DNA of 64,000 nucleotides from Acidimicrobiia bacterium (GCA_022820805.1 JAJEEV010000024.1:85095-149094); one strand, 5' to 3'. Shown: positions 41,427 through 50,801, counted from the first letter of the stretch. Numbers and translations: made by a program. Notes: generated by a model from the sequence alone, not told the origin.

Positions 41427-43898
41427 TCAGCCGGCCTGCCTGCCCTCGAACTCCTCAGGAGTGATCAGAACCTCACGGGCCTTCGAGCCCGTCGACGGGC
41501 CGACCACGCCGCGCTGTTCGAGCAGGTCCATGATCCGACCCGCCCGCGCGAAGCCGACCCGCAGCCTGCGCTGCAGCATCGAGGTGGAGCCGAGCTGGGT
41601 CTCGACCACCAGGGCCATGGCCGCGTCGAGCAGCTCGTCGCCGTCGTCGGACTCCACCGGAGGTGCGTCGGTGATGCTCGTGGGCATCACCGGAGGCCCG
41701 CCTAGGTCGGGCCCCGGTTGTGACGGGCCGCCGGGCGGTCCGTCGGTGGAGACCGACGGGTCGTCGTCGAAGTCGGGGGCCTGATCCACCCAGTGCTCCA
41801 CCACGTCTCGAACCTCCTGCTCCGTCACCCAGCAGCCCTGGATGCGGTGAGGCGTGGACGACGACGGCCCGAGCCACAGCATGTCTCCCTGGCCCACCAG
41901 ACGCTCGGCGCCGGGCTGGTCGAGGATGACCCGCGAGTCGGTGAGGCTCGCAACCGCGAAGGCGAGGCGGGCCGGGATGTTGGCCTTGATGACCCCGGTG
42001 ATGATGTTGACCGACGGCCGCTGGGTGGCGATCACCAGGTGGATGCCGACGGCGCGGGCCATCTGGGCGATCCGGGCGATCGACTCCTCGACGTCTCGGG
42101 CGGCCACCATCATCAGGTCGGCCAGCTCGTCCACCACCAGGAGCACGAAGGGCAGGCGCTGGTACCGCAGAGGCTCGCCGTCGGCGTCCCTCGCCCCGGG
42201 CGGGGGCTTCAGGGAGTCCTCCTCAACGGCCCCGTTGTAGCCGGTGATGTCCCGGAAGCCGGTCTCGGACAGCAGGTCGTAGCGCCGCTCCATCTCCCGG
42301 ACTGCCCAGCTCAGCGCGTTGGCCGCTTTGCGGGGATCGGTGACCGGGGCGGTCAGCAGGTGGGGGACGCGGTCGTACTGGCCCATCTCCACCCGCTTGG
42401 GGTCGACCAGGATCATGCGCACATCCTCCGGCGTGGACCGCATCAGCACCGACGTGATCAGCGAGTTCAGGCAGGACGACTTGCCTGCTCCGGTGGCGCC
42501 GGCGATCAGCAGGTGGGGTGTGGTGGCCAGGTTCATCATCATGGACGCGCCGTTGATGTCGCGGCCGATGGCCACCTCCAGGGGGTGCTCCGCGGCCCGT
42601 GCCTCCGGTGATCGCAGGACGTCGCCGAGGCGCACGATCTGGCGATCGAGGTTGGGGACCTCCACGCCGATGGCGCGCCGGCCCGGTATGGGAGCCAGGA
42701 TGCGCACATCGGGCGAGGCCATGGCCAGGGCGATGTCCTTGCGCAGGCTCTCGAGCTTGGACACCCGCACTCCCTCGTCCAACTCCAGCACGAAGCGGGT
42801 GACGGTCGGCCCGACCACCGGCTCCAGCAGGATCGTGGGCACCTCGAAGCGCTTGAGGGTGGCTTGCAGGAGCTGGCCGCGCTCGGCCACCTCGGCCTTG
42901 TCGATCTGGCGCGAGGGCGTGACGGTCAGAGTCTCGGCGGACGGCAGCTTCCACTTGGACGGGCCGTTGCCGCCAGCCCGGCGCCCGCCCGCGCCGGCGG
43001 GCTTGGCGGCGGCAGCCGGAGAGGCGATCGCGGCCTCCAACGATGTCGCAGGCTCGGCCTGAGCTGCGACGGGCTCCTCCTCGACGTCGGCAGGGCTCGG
43101 CCCGGGTTCGACGCCAGCGGGAGCGGCCTCGGGCTGTCCGTAGACAGGCAGGTCGGCGACATCCCGCCCGGCCGGGGCCTCCTTGATGTCGCTGAACAGG
43201 TTCACCACCGCGGCTCGCAGCAGACGCCACACCGGATTAAGCGCCCTCACCAGCGCCGCCACCGCGGATCGCACAGTCAGGCCGGTGACGACGATGAGGC
43301 CTACTAGCCCCACGAAGCCCAGCAGGAGCACCGAGCCCCACAGAGCGGTCCAGGCATGCAGGAAGCCACCGAAGGCGACTCCGAAAGCACCACCCGCGGC
43401 GCCGAGTTCGTCGATCCCGTCACCCAGGCCGGGGCGGCCCCTGCCCAGATGCAGCAGCCCCGTGGACGACACCAGCAACAGCACGCCGCCCAGCACCATC
43501 CGGGCCGCGGAGTCGGACCGCTCGACCGGGGGCGCAGCGGCCTGCGGACGGGCATCGTCGTCATCGTTCACGCCGGCCCGATGGGCGCCTTCGCTGCGAC
43601 GCCCGCCGAAGATGGCTGCCGCGCCCATCGCCGCCAACCCCACGGGAAGAGCCGAACGCACTAGGCCGAACCCAGCGGCCAGGGCCCGGTCGACCTGCTC
43701 GCCCACCGGTCCCGCAGCCGCGAACCACACGCTCCCCGCCACGATCAGACCGGCCACGATGGCAGCCAGGCCCCAGATGTCGCGACGGTGACGGCGCACC
43801 ACCGAGCCGACTGCGGCCGAGCCCCGCCCGGCGCCCTTCCTGGCCTTATTCGGCCCGTCCGGGGATTTGGCGGCGCGCTTGGCGTCCTTGCTGGCCAT
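41427..43898 (-). CDS. ftsK: DNA translocase FtsK/SpoIIIE
   Basis: An 823-residue DNA translocase that pumps chromosomal DNA through the closing septum. It has an N-terminal membrane domain with about four helices (to about 210), a Pro/Ala/Glu linker, the alpha/beta motor with Walker A GATGAGKSS and Walker B LLVVDELADLM, and a C-terminal winged-helix gamma domain (STSMLQRRLRVGFARAGRIMD) that reads orientation motifs. ATG 43898 has TAGCGT 8 nt upstream (43907-43912) and no Shine-Dalgarno sequence. It follows rnj as in other actinobacteria. Confidence 0.95.
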   Translation of the reverse strand: MASKDAKRAAKSPDGPNKARKGAGRGSAAVGSVVRRHRRDIWGLAAIVAGLIVAGSVWFAAAGPVGEQVDRALAAGFGLVRSALPVGLAAMGAAAIFGGRRSEGAHRAGVNDDDDARPQAAAPPVERSDSAARMVLGGVLLLVSSTGLLHLGRGRPGLGDGIDELGAAGGAFGVAFGGFLHAWTALWGSVLLLGFVGLVGLIVVTGLTVRSAVAALVRALNPVWRLLRAAVVNLFSDIKEAPAGRDVADLPVYGQPEAAPAGVEPGPSPADVEEEPVAAQAEPATSLEAAIASPAAAAKPAGAGGRRAGGNGPSKWKLPSAETLTVTPSRQIDKAEVAERGQLLQATLKRFEVPTILLEPVVGPTVTRFVLELDEGVRVSKLESLRKDIALAMASPDVRILAPIPGRRAIGVEVPNLDRQIVRLGDVLRSPEARAAEHPLEVAIGRDINGASMMMNLATTPHLLIAGATGAGKSSCLNSLITSVLMRSTPEDVRMILVDPKRVEMGQYDRVPHLLTAPVTDPRKAANALSWAVREMERRYDLLSETGFRDITGYNGAVEEDSLKPPPGARDADGEPLRYQRLPFVLLVVDELADLMMVAARDVEESIARIAQMARAVGIHLVIATQRPSVNIITGVIKANIPARLAFAVASLTDSRVILDQPGAERLVGQGDMLWLGPSSSTPHRIQGCWVTEQEVRDVVEHWVDQAPDFDDDPSVSTDGPPGGPSQPGPDLGGPPVMPTSITDAPPVESDDGDELLDAAMALVVETQLGSTSMLQRRLRVGFARAGRIMDLLEQRGVVGPSTGSKAREVLITPEEFEGRQAG

Positions 43899-43983
43899 GG
43901 ATCGTGACGCTACCAGTGACGCCCGACAGCCTTGTGAACCCCGGTCCTGGCGCGACCGGGTCGGCCCGCGCCCTACGCCGGCC

Positions 43984-45642
43984 TCAGACTCCGCGCACCA
44001 CCGGCACGATCACGGGCCGGCGGCGGGTCCGCTCCCGGGACGTGCGCCGGGCCGTGCGCAGCACCAGATCCTCGAAGGCGCCCAGGTCGCGGCGGCCGTC
44101 GGCGAGTGCATCCTGAACCTCGGCCTCGACCGCGTCGACCACCGCGGCCTCATGGGCGAGCAGGGCCGGCTGCTCCACCCAGCCCCGCGAGACGACCTCG
44201 GGACCCCGCAGCAGTAGGCCGCGGTCCAGGTCCAGGTCCACGACCACGGCTACGAAACCGGTGGAACCCAGCTTCCGCCTCTCGTCGAGCACGATGGATC
44301 CCAGATCCCCGACGGTGCCGTCCACATAGACGTGGACGCCGCCCACCGAACCGGCGCGTCGCAGACCGCCGTCGGTCAACTCGATCCGGTCGCCGTCACA
44401 GCAAAGCACCACCCGCTCCGGGTCCATGCCCATGTCGGCGGCCAACCGGGAGTGGGCCACGAGATGCTCGTACTCGCCGTGCACCGGCACGAACCACTCC
44501 GCCGAGGCCGCCGAGTGCAGCACCTTCAGCTCCTGCTGCTTGCCATGTCCGGAGGTGTGCACCGCGAGATTGCCGGTGTGCAGCACCCGGGCGCCGCGCC
44601 GGGCCAGCCCGTTGCGGACCGCTCCCACCGCGGCCTCGTTTCCGGGAATCGGGTGCGAGCTGAATATCACCGTGTCCCGGTCGCCTATCTCCACCCACTT
44701 GCTGGCTCCCTCGGCCATCTGGGTAAGAGCGGCCCTCGGCTCGCCCTGGGACCCGGTGCAGATGATGAGCACACTCGCCGGATCGATTCTCTCGATGTCG
44801 GTGATGTCGCGCAGGGCGTGGTCGGGAACCCGCAGCAGTCCGAGCTCGCGGGCCAGCCCCACGTTGCGCTGCATCGAGAGGCCCAGCGTGGCCACGGTGC
44901 GCCCCGTGCCGACCGCCGCGTCCATCACCTGCTGGATGCGGTGAATGTGGCTGGCGAAGGCGCCCACTATCACCCGGCGACCCTCCTGGCGGCCGATCGC
45001 CTCGCGCAGCACATCGCCCACGTCTCGCTCCGACCGGGTCGACCCGGGGTCGTCGGCGTTGGTCGAGTCGGCCAGCAGCAGCCGCACCCCCGGATCGTCG
45101 GCGAGGGCCCCGATGCGGGACAGGGCCGTGCGGCGCCCGTCCACCGGGGTGAGGTCGAGCTTGAAGTCGCTGGAGTGCAGGATCAGCCCCTGCGGGGTCG
45201 AGAAGGCGGTGATGAAGCCGCCGGGCACCGAGTGGGTGACGGGCATGGCCTCGCATTCGAAGGGGCCGGCGGTGAAGCGGTCACCGTCGCGGACCTCGCG
45301 CAGTTCGGCCCGGTCCAGCAGCCCGGCCTCGGCGAGCTTGTGCCGCACCAGGCCGAGAGTGAACGCGGACCCGTAAACCGGGAACGACAGCCGCTCGAGC
45401 AGGTACGGCAGGGCACCGATGTGATCCTCGTGGGCGTGGGTGGCGACGCAGGCCTCCACTCCCCCGCTGGCCAGCAGCCATTCGAAGTCGGGCAGCACCG
45501 AGTCGACTCCGGGAAGGTCGTCCCCCGCGAACATCCGCCCGCAGTCCAGCAGCACCCGGCGTCCCGCGGTCTCGATGACCGCGCAGTTGCGTCCGATCTC
45601 TCCCAGGCCGCCCAGGAAGGTGACGGCTACCGGCGCGGCCAC
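43984..45642 (-). CDS. rnj: Ribonuclease J
   Basis: A 552-residue metallo-beta-lactamase/beta-CASP ribonuclease with 5'-3' exonuclease and endonuclease activity in RNA maturation. Zinc ligands are in THAHEDH (68-74), the start is TFLGGLGEIGRNC, and beta-CASP motifs include VPVHGEYEHL and TSGHGKQQELK. The GTG at 45642 is preferred because the family begins right there; the frame extends 19 codons further upstream into repeat copy C and looks non-coding. It sits between dapA and ftsK as is common in the phylum. Confidence 0.94.
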   Translation of the reverse strand: MAAPVAVTFLGGLGEIGRNCAVIETAGRRVLLDCGRMFAGDDLPGVDSVLPDFEWLLASGGVEACVATHAHEDHIGALPYLLERLSFPVYGSAFTLGLVRHKLAEAGLLDRAELREVRDGDRFTAGPFECEAMPVTHSVPGGFITAFSTPQGLILHSSDFKLDLTPVDGRRTALSRIGALADDPGVRLLLADSTNADDPGSTRSERDVGDVLREAIGRQEGRRVIVGAFASHIHRIQQVMDAAVGTGRTVATLGLSMQRNVGLARELGLLRVPDHALRDITDIERIDPASVLIICTGSQGEPRAALTQMAEGASKWVEIGDRDTVIFSSHPIPGNEAAVGAVRNGLARRGARVLHTGNLAVHTSGHGKQQELKVLHSAASAEWFVPVHGEYEHLVAHSRLAADMGMDPERVVLCCDGDRIELTDGGLRRAGSVGGVHVYVDGTVGDLGSIVLDERRKLGSTGFVAVVVDLDLDRGLLLRGPEVVSRGWVEQPALLAHEAAVVDAVEAEVQDALADGRRDLGAFEDLVLRTARRTSRERTRRRPVIVPVVRGV

Positions 45643-45699
45643 AGCGGAGGCTCGGGCTCTAGAAGGTGCGCGGGTAGGCGCAAGCCCGTCGCGTTGCAC

Positions 45700-45773
45700 C
45701 GGGGTCTTTCCCGCTCTTGTTCGCTGCGCTCACGGGCCGCTCGGGCCACGGCCTCGCGCCGTATGGGCCGCGT
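45700..45773 (+). repeat. Dispersed intergenic repeat, copy C
   Basis: A 74-bp segment identical to 38016-38089, with diverged similarity from about 45665 to 45800. Its tail TTCGCTCGGCCTCTAG (45787-45799) runs into the dapA stop codon. It occupies the dapA-rnj gap. Confidence 0.88.
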
Positions 45774-45797
45774 CATCCCGCCTACTTCGCTCGGCCT

Positions 45798-46682
45798 CTA
45801 GCCGGCGCCCAGCGCCGTGAGAACCTCCCGGGCCCGGTCCTCGAGTCCGGACGGCTCGGGCCCCATGGGCAGGCGGCACGGCCCCGCCGGCAGCCCCAGA
45901 ACGCGCATCATGCACTTGGTGGGCACCGGGTTGGGGGCGTCGTCGCCCGTCTCGAAGTCGTAGGAGTCGAGCAGGCTGCGGTTGATGGCCGCGGCGTCGG
46001 CCACCCGCCCGCTCTCGAAGGCGTCGAACATCGCCGCCATCTGCCGGCCCGCCCAGTGCGTGGCCACGCCGATGACGCCGACCGCCCCGATCGACAGCAG
46101 GGGCAGGGTGAGCGCGTCGTCGCCGGAGTACACCTCGAAGCCGTCGGGGGCCATCTCCAGCAGTCGGGCCGTCTCCGCGGGCGAGCCGGCGGCGTCCTTG
46201 AGCCCGACGATGTTGGGCACCTCGTGGGCCAGGCGGGCCAGGGTCTCGGTGGCGACCTTGCGCCCGGTGCGCCCGGGTATGTCGTAGATGATCACCGGAA
46301 GGTCGGTGGCAGCCGCGCAGTGCCGGAAGTGCGCGTCGAGCCCGGCCTGGGACGGCCGGTTGTAGTAGCCGGCGACGTGCAGGATCCCGTCCGCCCCGGC
46401 CCTCGTGCAGCGCTCGGTCAGGTCGATGGCGGCGCGGGTGTCGTTGCTTCCGGCGCCCGCCACCACGGGCACGTCGACCGCGCCGGCCACCGCGGCCACA
46501 AGGTCGGCCTGCTCGGCATGGGTGAGAGTCGGGCTCTCACCGGTGGTGCCGGCCACCACGAGGCCCTCGTTGCCGCTGGCGACCAGCCACTGGGCCAGCC
46601 GCGCCGCGCCGTCGAGGTCCAGCGCCCCGTCCTCGGTGAAGGGCGTGACCATGGCGGTGAGCACTCGTCCGAAACGTGCCAT
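45798..46682 (-). CDS. dapA: 4-hydroxy-tetrahydrodipicolinate synthase
   Basis: DapA condenses pyruvate with aspartate semialdehyde, the first committed step to diaminopimelate and lysine. The 294-residue TIM barrel has VAGTTGESPTLTHAE (43-57), the catalytic Tyr133 (IIYDIPGRTG) and the Schiff-base Lys162 (VGLKDAAG). YYNRP replaces the common YYNKP, a conservative change. ATG 46682 has TAGGGT 8 nt upstream and no Shine-Dalgarno sequence. surf1 and dapB lie upstream; rnj follows across repeat copy C. Confidence 0.95.
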   Translation of the reverse strand: MARFGRVLTAMVTPFTEDGALDLDGAARLAQWLVASGNEGLVVAGTTGESPTLTHAEQADLVAAVAGAVDVPVVAGAGSNDTRAAIDLTERCTRAGADGILHVAGYYNRPSQAGLDAHFRHCAAATDLPVIIYDIPGRTGRKVATETLARLAHEVPNIVGLKDAAGSPAETARLLEMAPDGFEVYSGDDALTLPLLSIGAVGVIGVATHWAGRQMAAMFDAFESGRVADAAAINRSLLDSYDFETGDDAPNPVPTKCMMRVLGLPAGPCRLPMGPEPSGLEDRAREVLTALGAG

Positions 46683-46693
46683 CGCCTACAACC

Positions 46694-47437
46694 CTACGCG
46701 TTCTCGGGTGCCTCTTGGCGACCGTTGACCGCCCGCCGGAGTATGAGGGCGTACACCACCACCGCCCCGGCGGAGAAGAAGAACCACTGGAACGCGTACG
46801 ACAGGTGGGGCCCCTCGCTCAGGTCGGGATCGGGCACCGGCACGGGAAGCCCCTCGGGCTGCGGAGGGGCCTGGGCCCTCAGCCGGATCCAGGTGTCCAC
46901 CACCCCGACGCCGGAGACCTCCCTGAAGCGGTCCAGATCCATGCGTGAGATCTCCGGGGCCTCGCCCGGACCGGTCTCGGCGATCCGGCCCCCTGCGACG
47001 CTGTCGAAGGCCAGCCCGACCACGGTCACCTCGCCGGCCGGTGGGGCCGCGCTGCGGTCGTCGAGTCCTGTGACGCTGCGCCGGGGAACCCAGCCCCGGA
47101 CCACCGCCACGGCCCGGCCGTCGGCGAGCTCCAGCGGGGTCGCCAGCCAGACCCCCGGCTGCCCGCCGCTGCTGCGATTGCCGATCCGCACCTCGGCACC
47201 GGAGAGGTAGGCGCCCTTCGCCGCGACTGCCGTGTACTCGGGGGGCAGGCCCAGAGTGTCCAGGTACGCGGCGATGTCCGATGGAGCCTGCGACATCGCC
47301 GCGGCAGTCTCGGCGTTGTCGGCGCGGCGCTCGTCGAGCCGTCGAAGCTGCCAGAACCCCAGGTTGACCATGAGCACGACCATCGCCGCCGCGAACAGGT
47401 GTGAAGCCACCCATCCGGGAGATGCCAGCCTGCGCAC
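46694..47437 (-). CDS. SURF1-family cytochrome oxidase assembly protein
   Basis: A 247-residue protein with a transmembrane helix at each end (HLFAAAMVVLMVNLGFWQLRRLDER at about 13-37 and FQWFFFSAGAVVVYALILRR near the C-terminus) and an extracytoplasmic domain between them containing VRGWVPR. This is the SURF1/Shy1 layout; members help insert heme a into cytochrome c oxidase. GTG start at 47437, 20 nt after the dapB stop. Its position between dapB and dapA is unusual; thyX or a peptidase is more often found there. Confidence 0.87.
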   Translation of the reverse strand: MRRLASPGWVASHLFAAAMVVLMVNLGFWQLRRLDERRADNAETAAAMSQAPSDIAAYLDTLGLPPEYTAVAAKGAYLSGAEVRIGNRSSGGQPGVWLATPLELADGRAVAVVRGWVPRRSVTGLDDRSAAPPAGEVTVVGLAFDSVAGGRIAETGPGEAPEISRMDLDRFREVSGVGVVDTWIRLRAQAPPQPEGLPVPVPDPDLSEGPHLSYAFQWFFFSAGAVVVYALILRRAVNGRQEAPENA

Positions 47438-47457
47438 TCAGCGATCCTGCCCCGGGA

Positions 47458-48189
47458 TCAGATGCCCAGCACCTCGCCGAGACCGACCGTGATGCCCGGC
47501 CCGAGCGTCACGACGCGCTTGGTGGCCAGCAGCATGCCGGGCATGAACGCCGACCGGTCGATGGAGTCGTGACGGATCGTCAGGGTCTCGCCGGGACCGC
47601 CCAGCAGGACCTCCTGGTGAGCGACCAGGCCCTTCATGCGCACCGAGTGGATCGGGATTCCGCCCGGGCCGCGGCCGCCGCGCGCGCCGGGCAGGATCTC
47701 GCTGCCCGTGGGGTCCGGCGCCCAGTCGTCGGACGCGGCCGCCATCGCCTCGGCGGTCGTGAGCGCCGTCCCCGAGGGCGCGTCGACCTTGCGGTCGTGG
47801 TGGAGCTCGATCACCTCGGCGGTGTCGAAGTACGGCGCGGCCATCGCTGCGAAGCGGGTCATCAGCACCGCACCCACCGCGAAGTTCGGCGCGACGATGC
47901 AGTGGCTGCCCACGAAGGCCTCCCGCAGCGCGCCGGTGTCGCGCTCCGTCAGCCCTGACGTGCCGATGACTGCGTGGATGCCCGCTGCCGCGAGAGGACC
48001 CATGTTGGCCCTGACCGCCTCAGCCACGGTGAAGTCGACCACCACCTCGGCTCCGGCGTCGACGAAGTCGCCGACCGAGCCGGCCGACCCGATGGCGGCC
48101 ACCAGCTCGGTGTCAGGATCGGCCTCGACGGCACCGCACGCCGCGGTGCCCATGCGCCCGGTGGCGCCGCACACCCCGACTCTGATCAT
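47458..48189 (-). CDS. dapB: 4-hydroxy-tetrahydrodipicolinate reductase
   Basis: DapB reduces the DapA product with NAD(P)H. The 243-residue protein has the Rossmann start VGVCGATGRMG (4-14), VDFTVAEAV, GTSGLTERD and the catalytic/substrate region ELHHDRKVDAPSGTA (about 137-151). It lies 24 nt after the pnp stop. With dapA, dapC, dapD, dapE and dapF, all enzymes of the succinylase route from aspartate semialdehyde to meso-diaminopimelate are in this window. Confidence 0.95.
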   Translation of the reverse strand: MIRVGVCGATGRMGTAACGAVEADPDTELVAAIGSAGSVGDFVDAGAEVVVDFTVAEAVRANMGPLAAAGIHAVIGTSGLTERDTGALREAFVGSHCIVAPNFAVGAVLMTRFAAMAAPYFDTAEVIELHHDRKVDAPSGTALTTAEAMAAASDDWAPDPTGSEILPGARGGRGPGGIPIHSVRMKGLVAHQEVLLGGPGETLTIRHDSIDRSAFMPGMLLATKRVVTLGPGITVGLGEVLGI

Positions 48190-48217
48190 GGTCTCGCCTA
48201 CCCGCTCGGCCTCTTAG
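48190..48217 (+). repeat. Short relic of the dispersed repeat tail at the pnp stop codon
   Basis: CGCCTACCCGCTCGGCCTCT followed by TAG resembles the 3' tail of copy C (CGCCTACTTCGCTCGGCCTC then TAG). It runs into the pnp stop codon. A similar short match lies at 1562-1579. Confidence 0.45.
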
Positions 48218-50742
48218 CGAGGGCCGCGAGGGCCGCGGCGACCCGCTCGCCGGGCTCGGGGATCGGGACCGAGGTCGCCGAACTCCTTCTCAAGCTCCCG
48301 GTCGAAGGAGTCCTCGAACGACACCTGCCGGGCGCCCGACACGGCGGCCGGCTGACGGGAACGGCCGCGGTCGTCTCGCCGCGGCTCGAAGTCCCGGTCG
48401 GCACGACCGCCGTCCGAGCGCCGGGAGTCGGCGCCGGCGCGATCGGCCCGGCCACCGCGGCCGGGACCGCCGTCGCGCCCCGAGGAGCGGTCCGTCTCAC
48501 CGCCTCCGGGGCCTCGGCGCGGCTCGGAGCGGCGGGACTCCTGACGGGCGGGGCGGGCCTCGGCGCCGTCGGCGTCGTCGGACTTGGGGATCAGCGAGAT
48601 CTTGCCGTTGGGGTCGACGTCCTCCACGACCACCTCGATCTCCTCGCCGAGCTCCAGTACGTCCTCGACCCTGTCGATGCGCCTGCCCCCTCCCAGCTTG
48701 GAGATGTGCACGAGCCCGTCGCGGCCGGGGAGGATGTTCACGAACGCCCCGAACTTGGTGATGTTCACCACCCGGCCCCGGTACGTGGCGCCCACGTCGG
48801 CGGTGGGCGGGTCCAGGATGAGCTTGATCTGGCGCTCGGCCTCAAGGACCGCGCCGCGGTCGGTCGAGGCGATGGCGACGATCCCGACTGCGCCGTCGTC
48901 GTCCACGCTGATGTCGGCTCCGGTCTCGGACTGGATGGAGTTGATCACCTTGCCCTTGGGTCCTATCACCTCGCCGATCTTCTCGACGGGGATCTCGAAG
49001 GTGACGATCTTCGGGGCGGTGTCGCGCACGTCGGGCCGGGGCTCCATGATGGTCTCCGCCATCACGTCGAGGATGTCGAGACGAGCCTCTCGGGCCTGGC
49101 GCAGCGCCGCGGTCAGCACCGACGCCGGGATTCCGGCGATCTTGGTGTCGAGCTGCAGCGCGGTGATGAAGTCGGTGGTGCCCGCAACCTTGAAGTCCAT
49201 GTCGCCGAAGGCGTCCTCGGCGCCGAGGATGTCGGTGAGCGTCACCCACTTGTCCTCGGCGTGGACGAGGCCCATGGCCACACCGGCCACCGGCGCCTTG
49301 ATCGGCACGCCCGCGTCCATCAGCGACAGAGTGGACCCGCACACCGACGCCATCGAGCTCGAGCCGTTGGAGGCCATGACCTCCGAGACGGTGCGCACCG
49401 TGTAGGGCCACTCCTCGAATCCCGGAACCACGGGGAACACGGCCCGCTCGGCCAGCGCCCCATGGCCGATCTCGCGGCGCTTGGGACCTCGCATGAAGCC
49501 GGTCTCGCCGGTGCAGAACGGCGGGAAGTTGTAGTGATGGAAGTAGCGCTTCTTCTCCGTGGGCGAGAGGTCGTCGATCAGCATGTCGCTGCGGCCGATG
49601 CCCAGCGTCGTGAAGTTCAGGACCTGGGTCTCGCCCCGCTGGAACAGACCGGAGCCGTGAGCGGTCGGGATGACCCCGACCCGGCTCATCAGGGGCCGCA
49701 GCTGGTCGGGGGCCCGGCCGTCGATGCGGACGCCGTCGGTAACGATCCGGCGGCGCACGATCTCCTTGGTGACGGTCCGGATGGCGCTGCTGATCTGCCG
49801 TGCCGTGGCCGGGTCGTCGCCGAACTGCTTCTCGAGTTCGGCGACCACGCCGGCGGCCAGGGAGGCCTCGGCCTGCTGGCGATCGGACTTGTCGGCGATC
49901 TGCTGGGTCTCGGCGATGCGATCGGCCGCGCTGTCGCGCACCGCGGCAAGGACGTCGTCGCTGTAGTCGACGGCCAGCGGAGGCTCCATCTTGTCGACCT
50001 GGCCCACGGCGTCGATCATCTGCTGCTGCAGTTCGATCATCTCCCGGATCCAGGTCTTGGCCGCCTCGAGGCCGCCGGCCAGGACGTCCTCGTCCACCTT
50101 GGGCACGCCGTCGGCGTACAGCTCCCAGGTGGTGGCGGTGCCTCCGGCCTCGACCATCATCACCGCGATGTCGTCGCCGGCGAGGCGGCCGGCCACCACC
50201 ATCTCGAAGGCGGAGCCGCCGCCCTCCTCGTAGGTCGGGAACGGAACCCACTCACCCGACGACGACCAGGCCAGCCGCACCGCGCCGATCGGCCCGTCGA
50301 AGGGGACCGGCGAGATGCACAGCGCCAGCGAGGCCGCGTTGAGCGCGGCTATGTCGTAGGGGTGGGACTGGTCGGCGCCCAGCACGGTGGCCACCACGTG
50401 GACCTCGTTGCGGAAGCCGTCGGGGAAGCTCGGACGCAGCGGGCGGTCGATGAGCCGGCAGGTCAGGATGGCCTGCTCGCCCGCTCGGGCCTCGCGGCGG
50501 AAGAACGAGCCGGGAATGCGACCCGCCGCGTACATCCGCTCCTCCACGTCGACGGTGAGCGGGAAGAAGTCGGCGCCCTCCCGGGGGGACTTGGCACCGG
50601 TCGCGGTGACCAGCACCACGGTGTCGCCCATACGGACGGTGACGGAGCCGCCCGCGAGCGGGGCCAGCAGGCCCGTCTCGAAGGTGGCGTCCTTCCCTTC
50701 GGCGCGCGTGAAGGCGCCGGTAACGGAAATGGCATCAGCCAT
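48214..50742 (-). CDS. pnp: Polyribonucleotide nucleotidyltransferase (PNPase) with Arg-rich C-terminal tail
   Basis: PNPase degrades RNA 3'-5' with phosphate. The 842-residue protein has two RNase PH domains (the second with GIGRSDMLIDD and HYNFPPFCTGETG), a KH domain (EVIGPKGKVINSIQSETGA) and an S1 domain (YRGRVVNITKFGAFVNILPG). After the S1 domain, residues about 721-842 form a disordered tail rich in Arg, Gly and Asp that ends RRAGRRGPRGPR, longer than in E. coli. ATG 50742 has AAGGAG 7 nt upstream. It follows rpsO with a 220-nt leader holding a 13-bp perfect hairpin. Confidence 0.95.
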   Translation of the reverse strand: MADAISVTGAFTRAEGKDATFETGLLAPLAGGSVTVRMGDTVVLVTATGAKSPREGADFFPLTVDVEERMYAAGRIPGSFFRREARAGEQAILTCRLIDRPLRPSFPDGFRNEVHVVATVLGADQSHPYDIAALNAASLALCISPVPFDGPIGAVRLAWSSSGEWVPFPTYEEGGGSAFEMVVAGRLAGDDIAVMMVEAGGTATTWELYADGVPKVDEDVLAGGLEAAKTWIREMIELQQQMIDAVGQVDKMEPPLAVDYSDDVLAAVRDSAADRIAETQQIADKSDRQQAEASLAAGVVAELEKQFGDDPATARQISSAIRTVTKEIVRRRIVTDGVRIDGRAPDQLRPLMSRVGVIPTAHGSGLFQRGETQVLNFTTLGIGRSDMLIDDLSPTEKKRYFHHYNFPPFCTGETGFMRGPKRREIGHGALAERAVFPVVPGFEEWPYTVRTVSEVMASNGSSSMASVCGSTLSLMDAGVPIKAPVAGVAMGLVHAEDKWVTLTDILGAEDAFGDMDFKVAGTTDFITALQLDTKIAGIPASVLTAALRQAREARLDILDVMAETIMEPRPDVRDTAPKIVTFEIPVEKIGEVIGPKGKVINSIQSETGADISVDDDGAVGIVAIASTDRGAVLEAERQIKLILDPPTADVGATYRGRVVNITKFGAFVNILPGRDGLVHISKLGGGRRIDRVEDVLELGEEIEVVVEDVDPNGKISLIPKSDDADGAEARPARQESRRSEPRRGPGGGETDRSSGRDGGPGRGGRADRAGADSRRSDGGRADRDFEPRRDDRGRSRQPAAVSGARQVSFEDSFDRELEKEFGDLGPDPRARRAGRRGPRGPR

Positions 50743-50801
50743 GGATCTACTCCTTGCGGACCTCGTTCGAGGCCCGATCTCGGGTACGACCCCGCCAGTT
50801 C

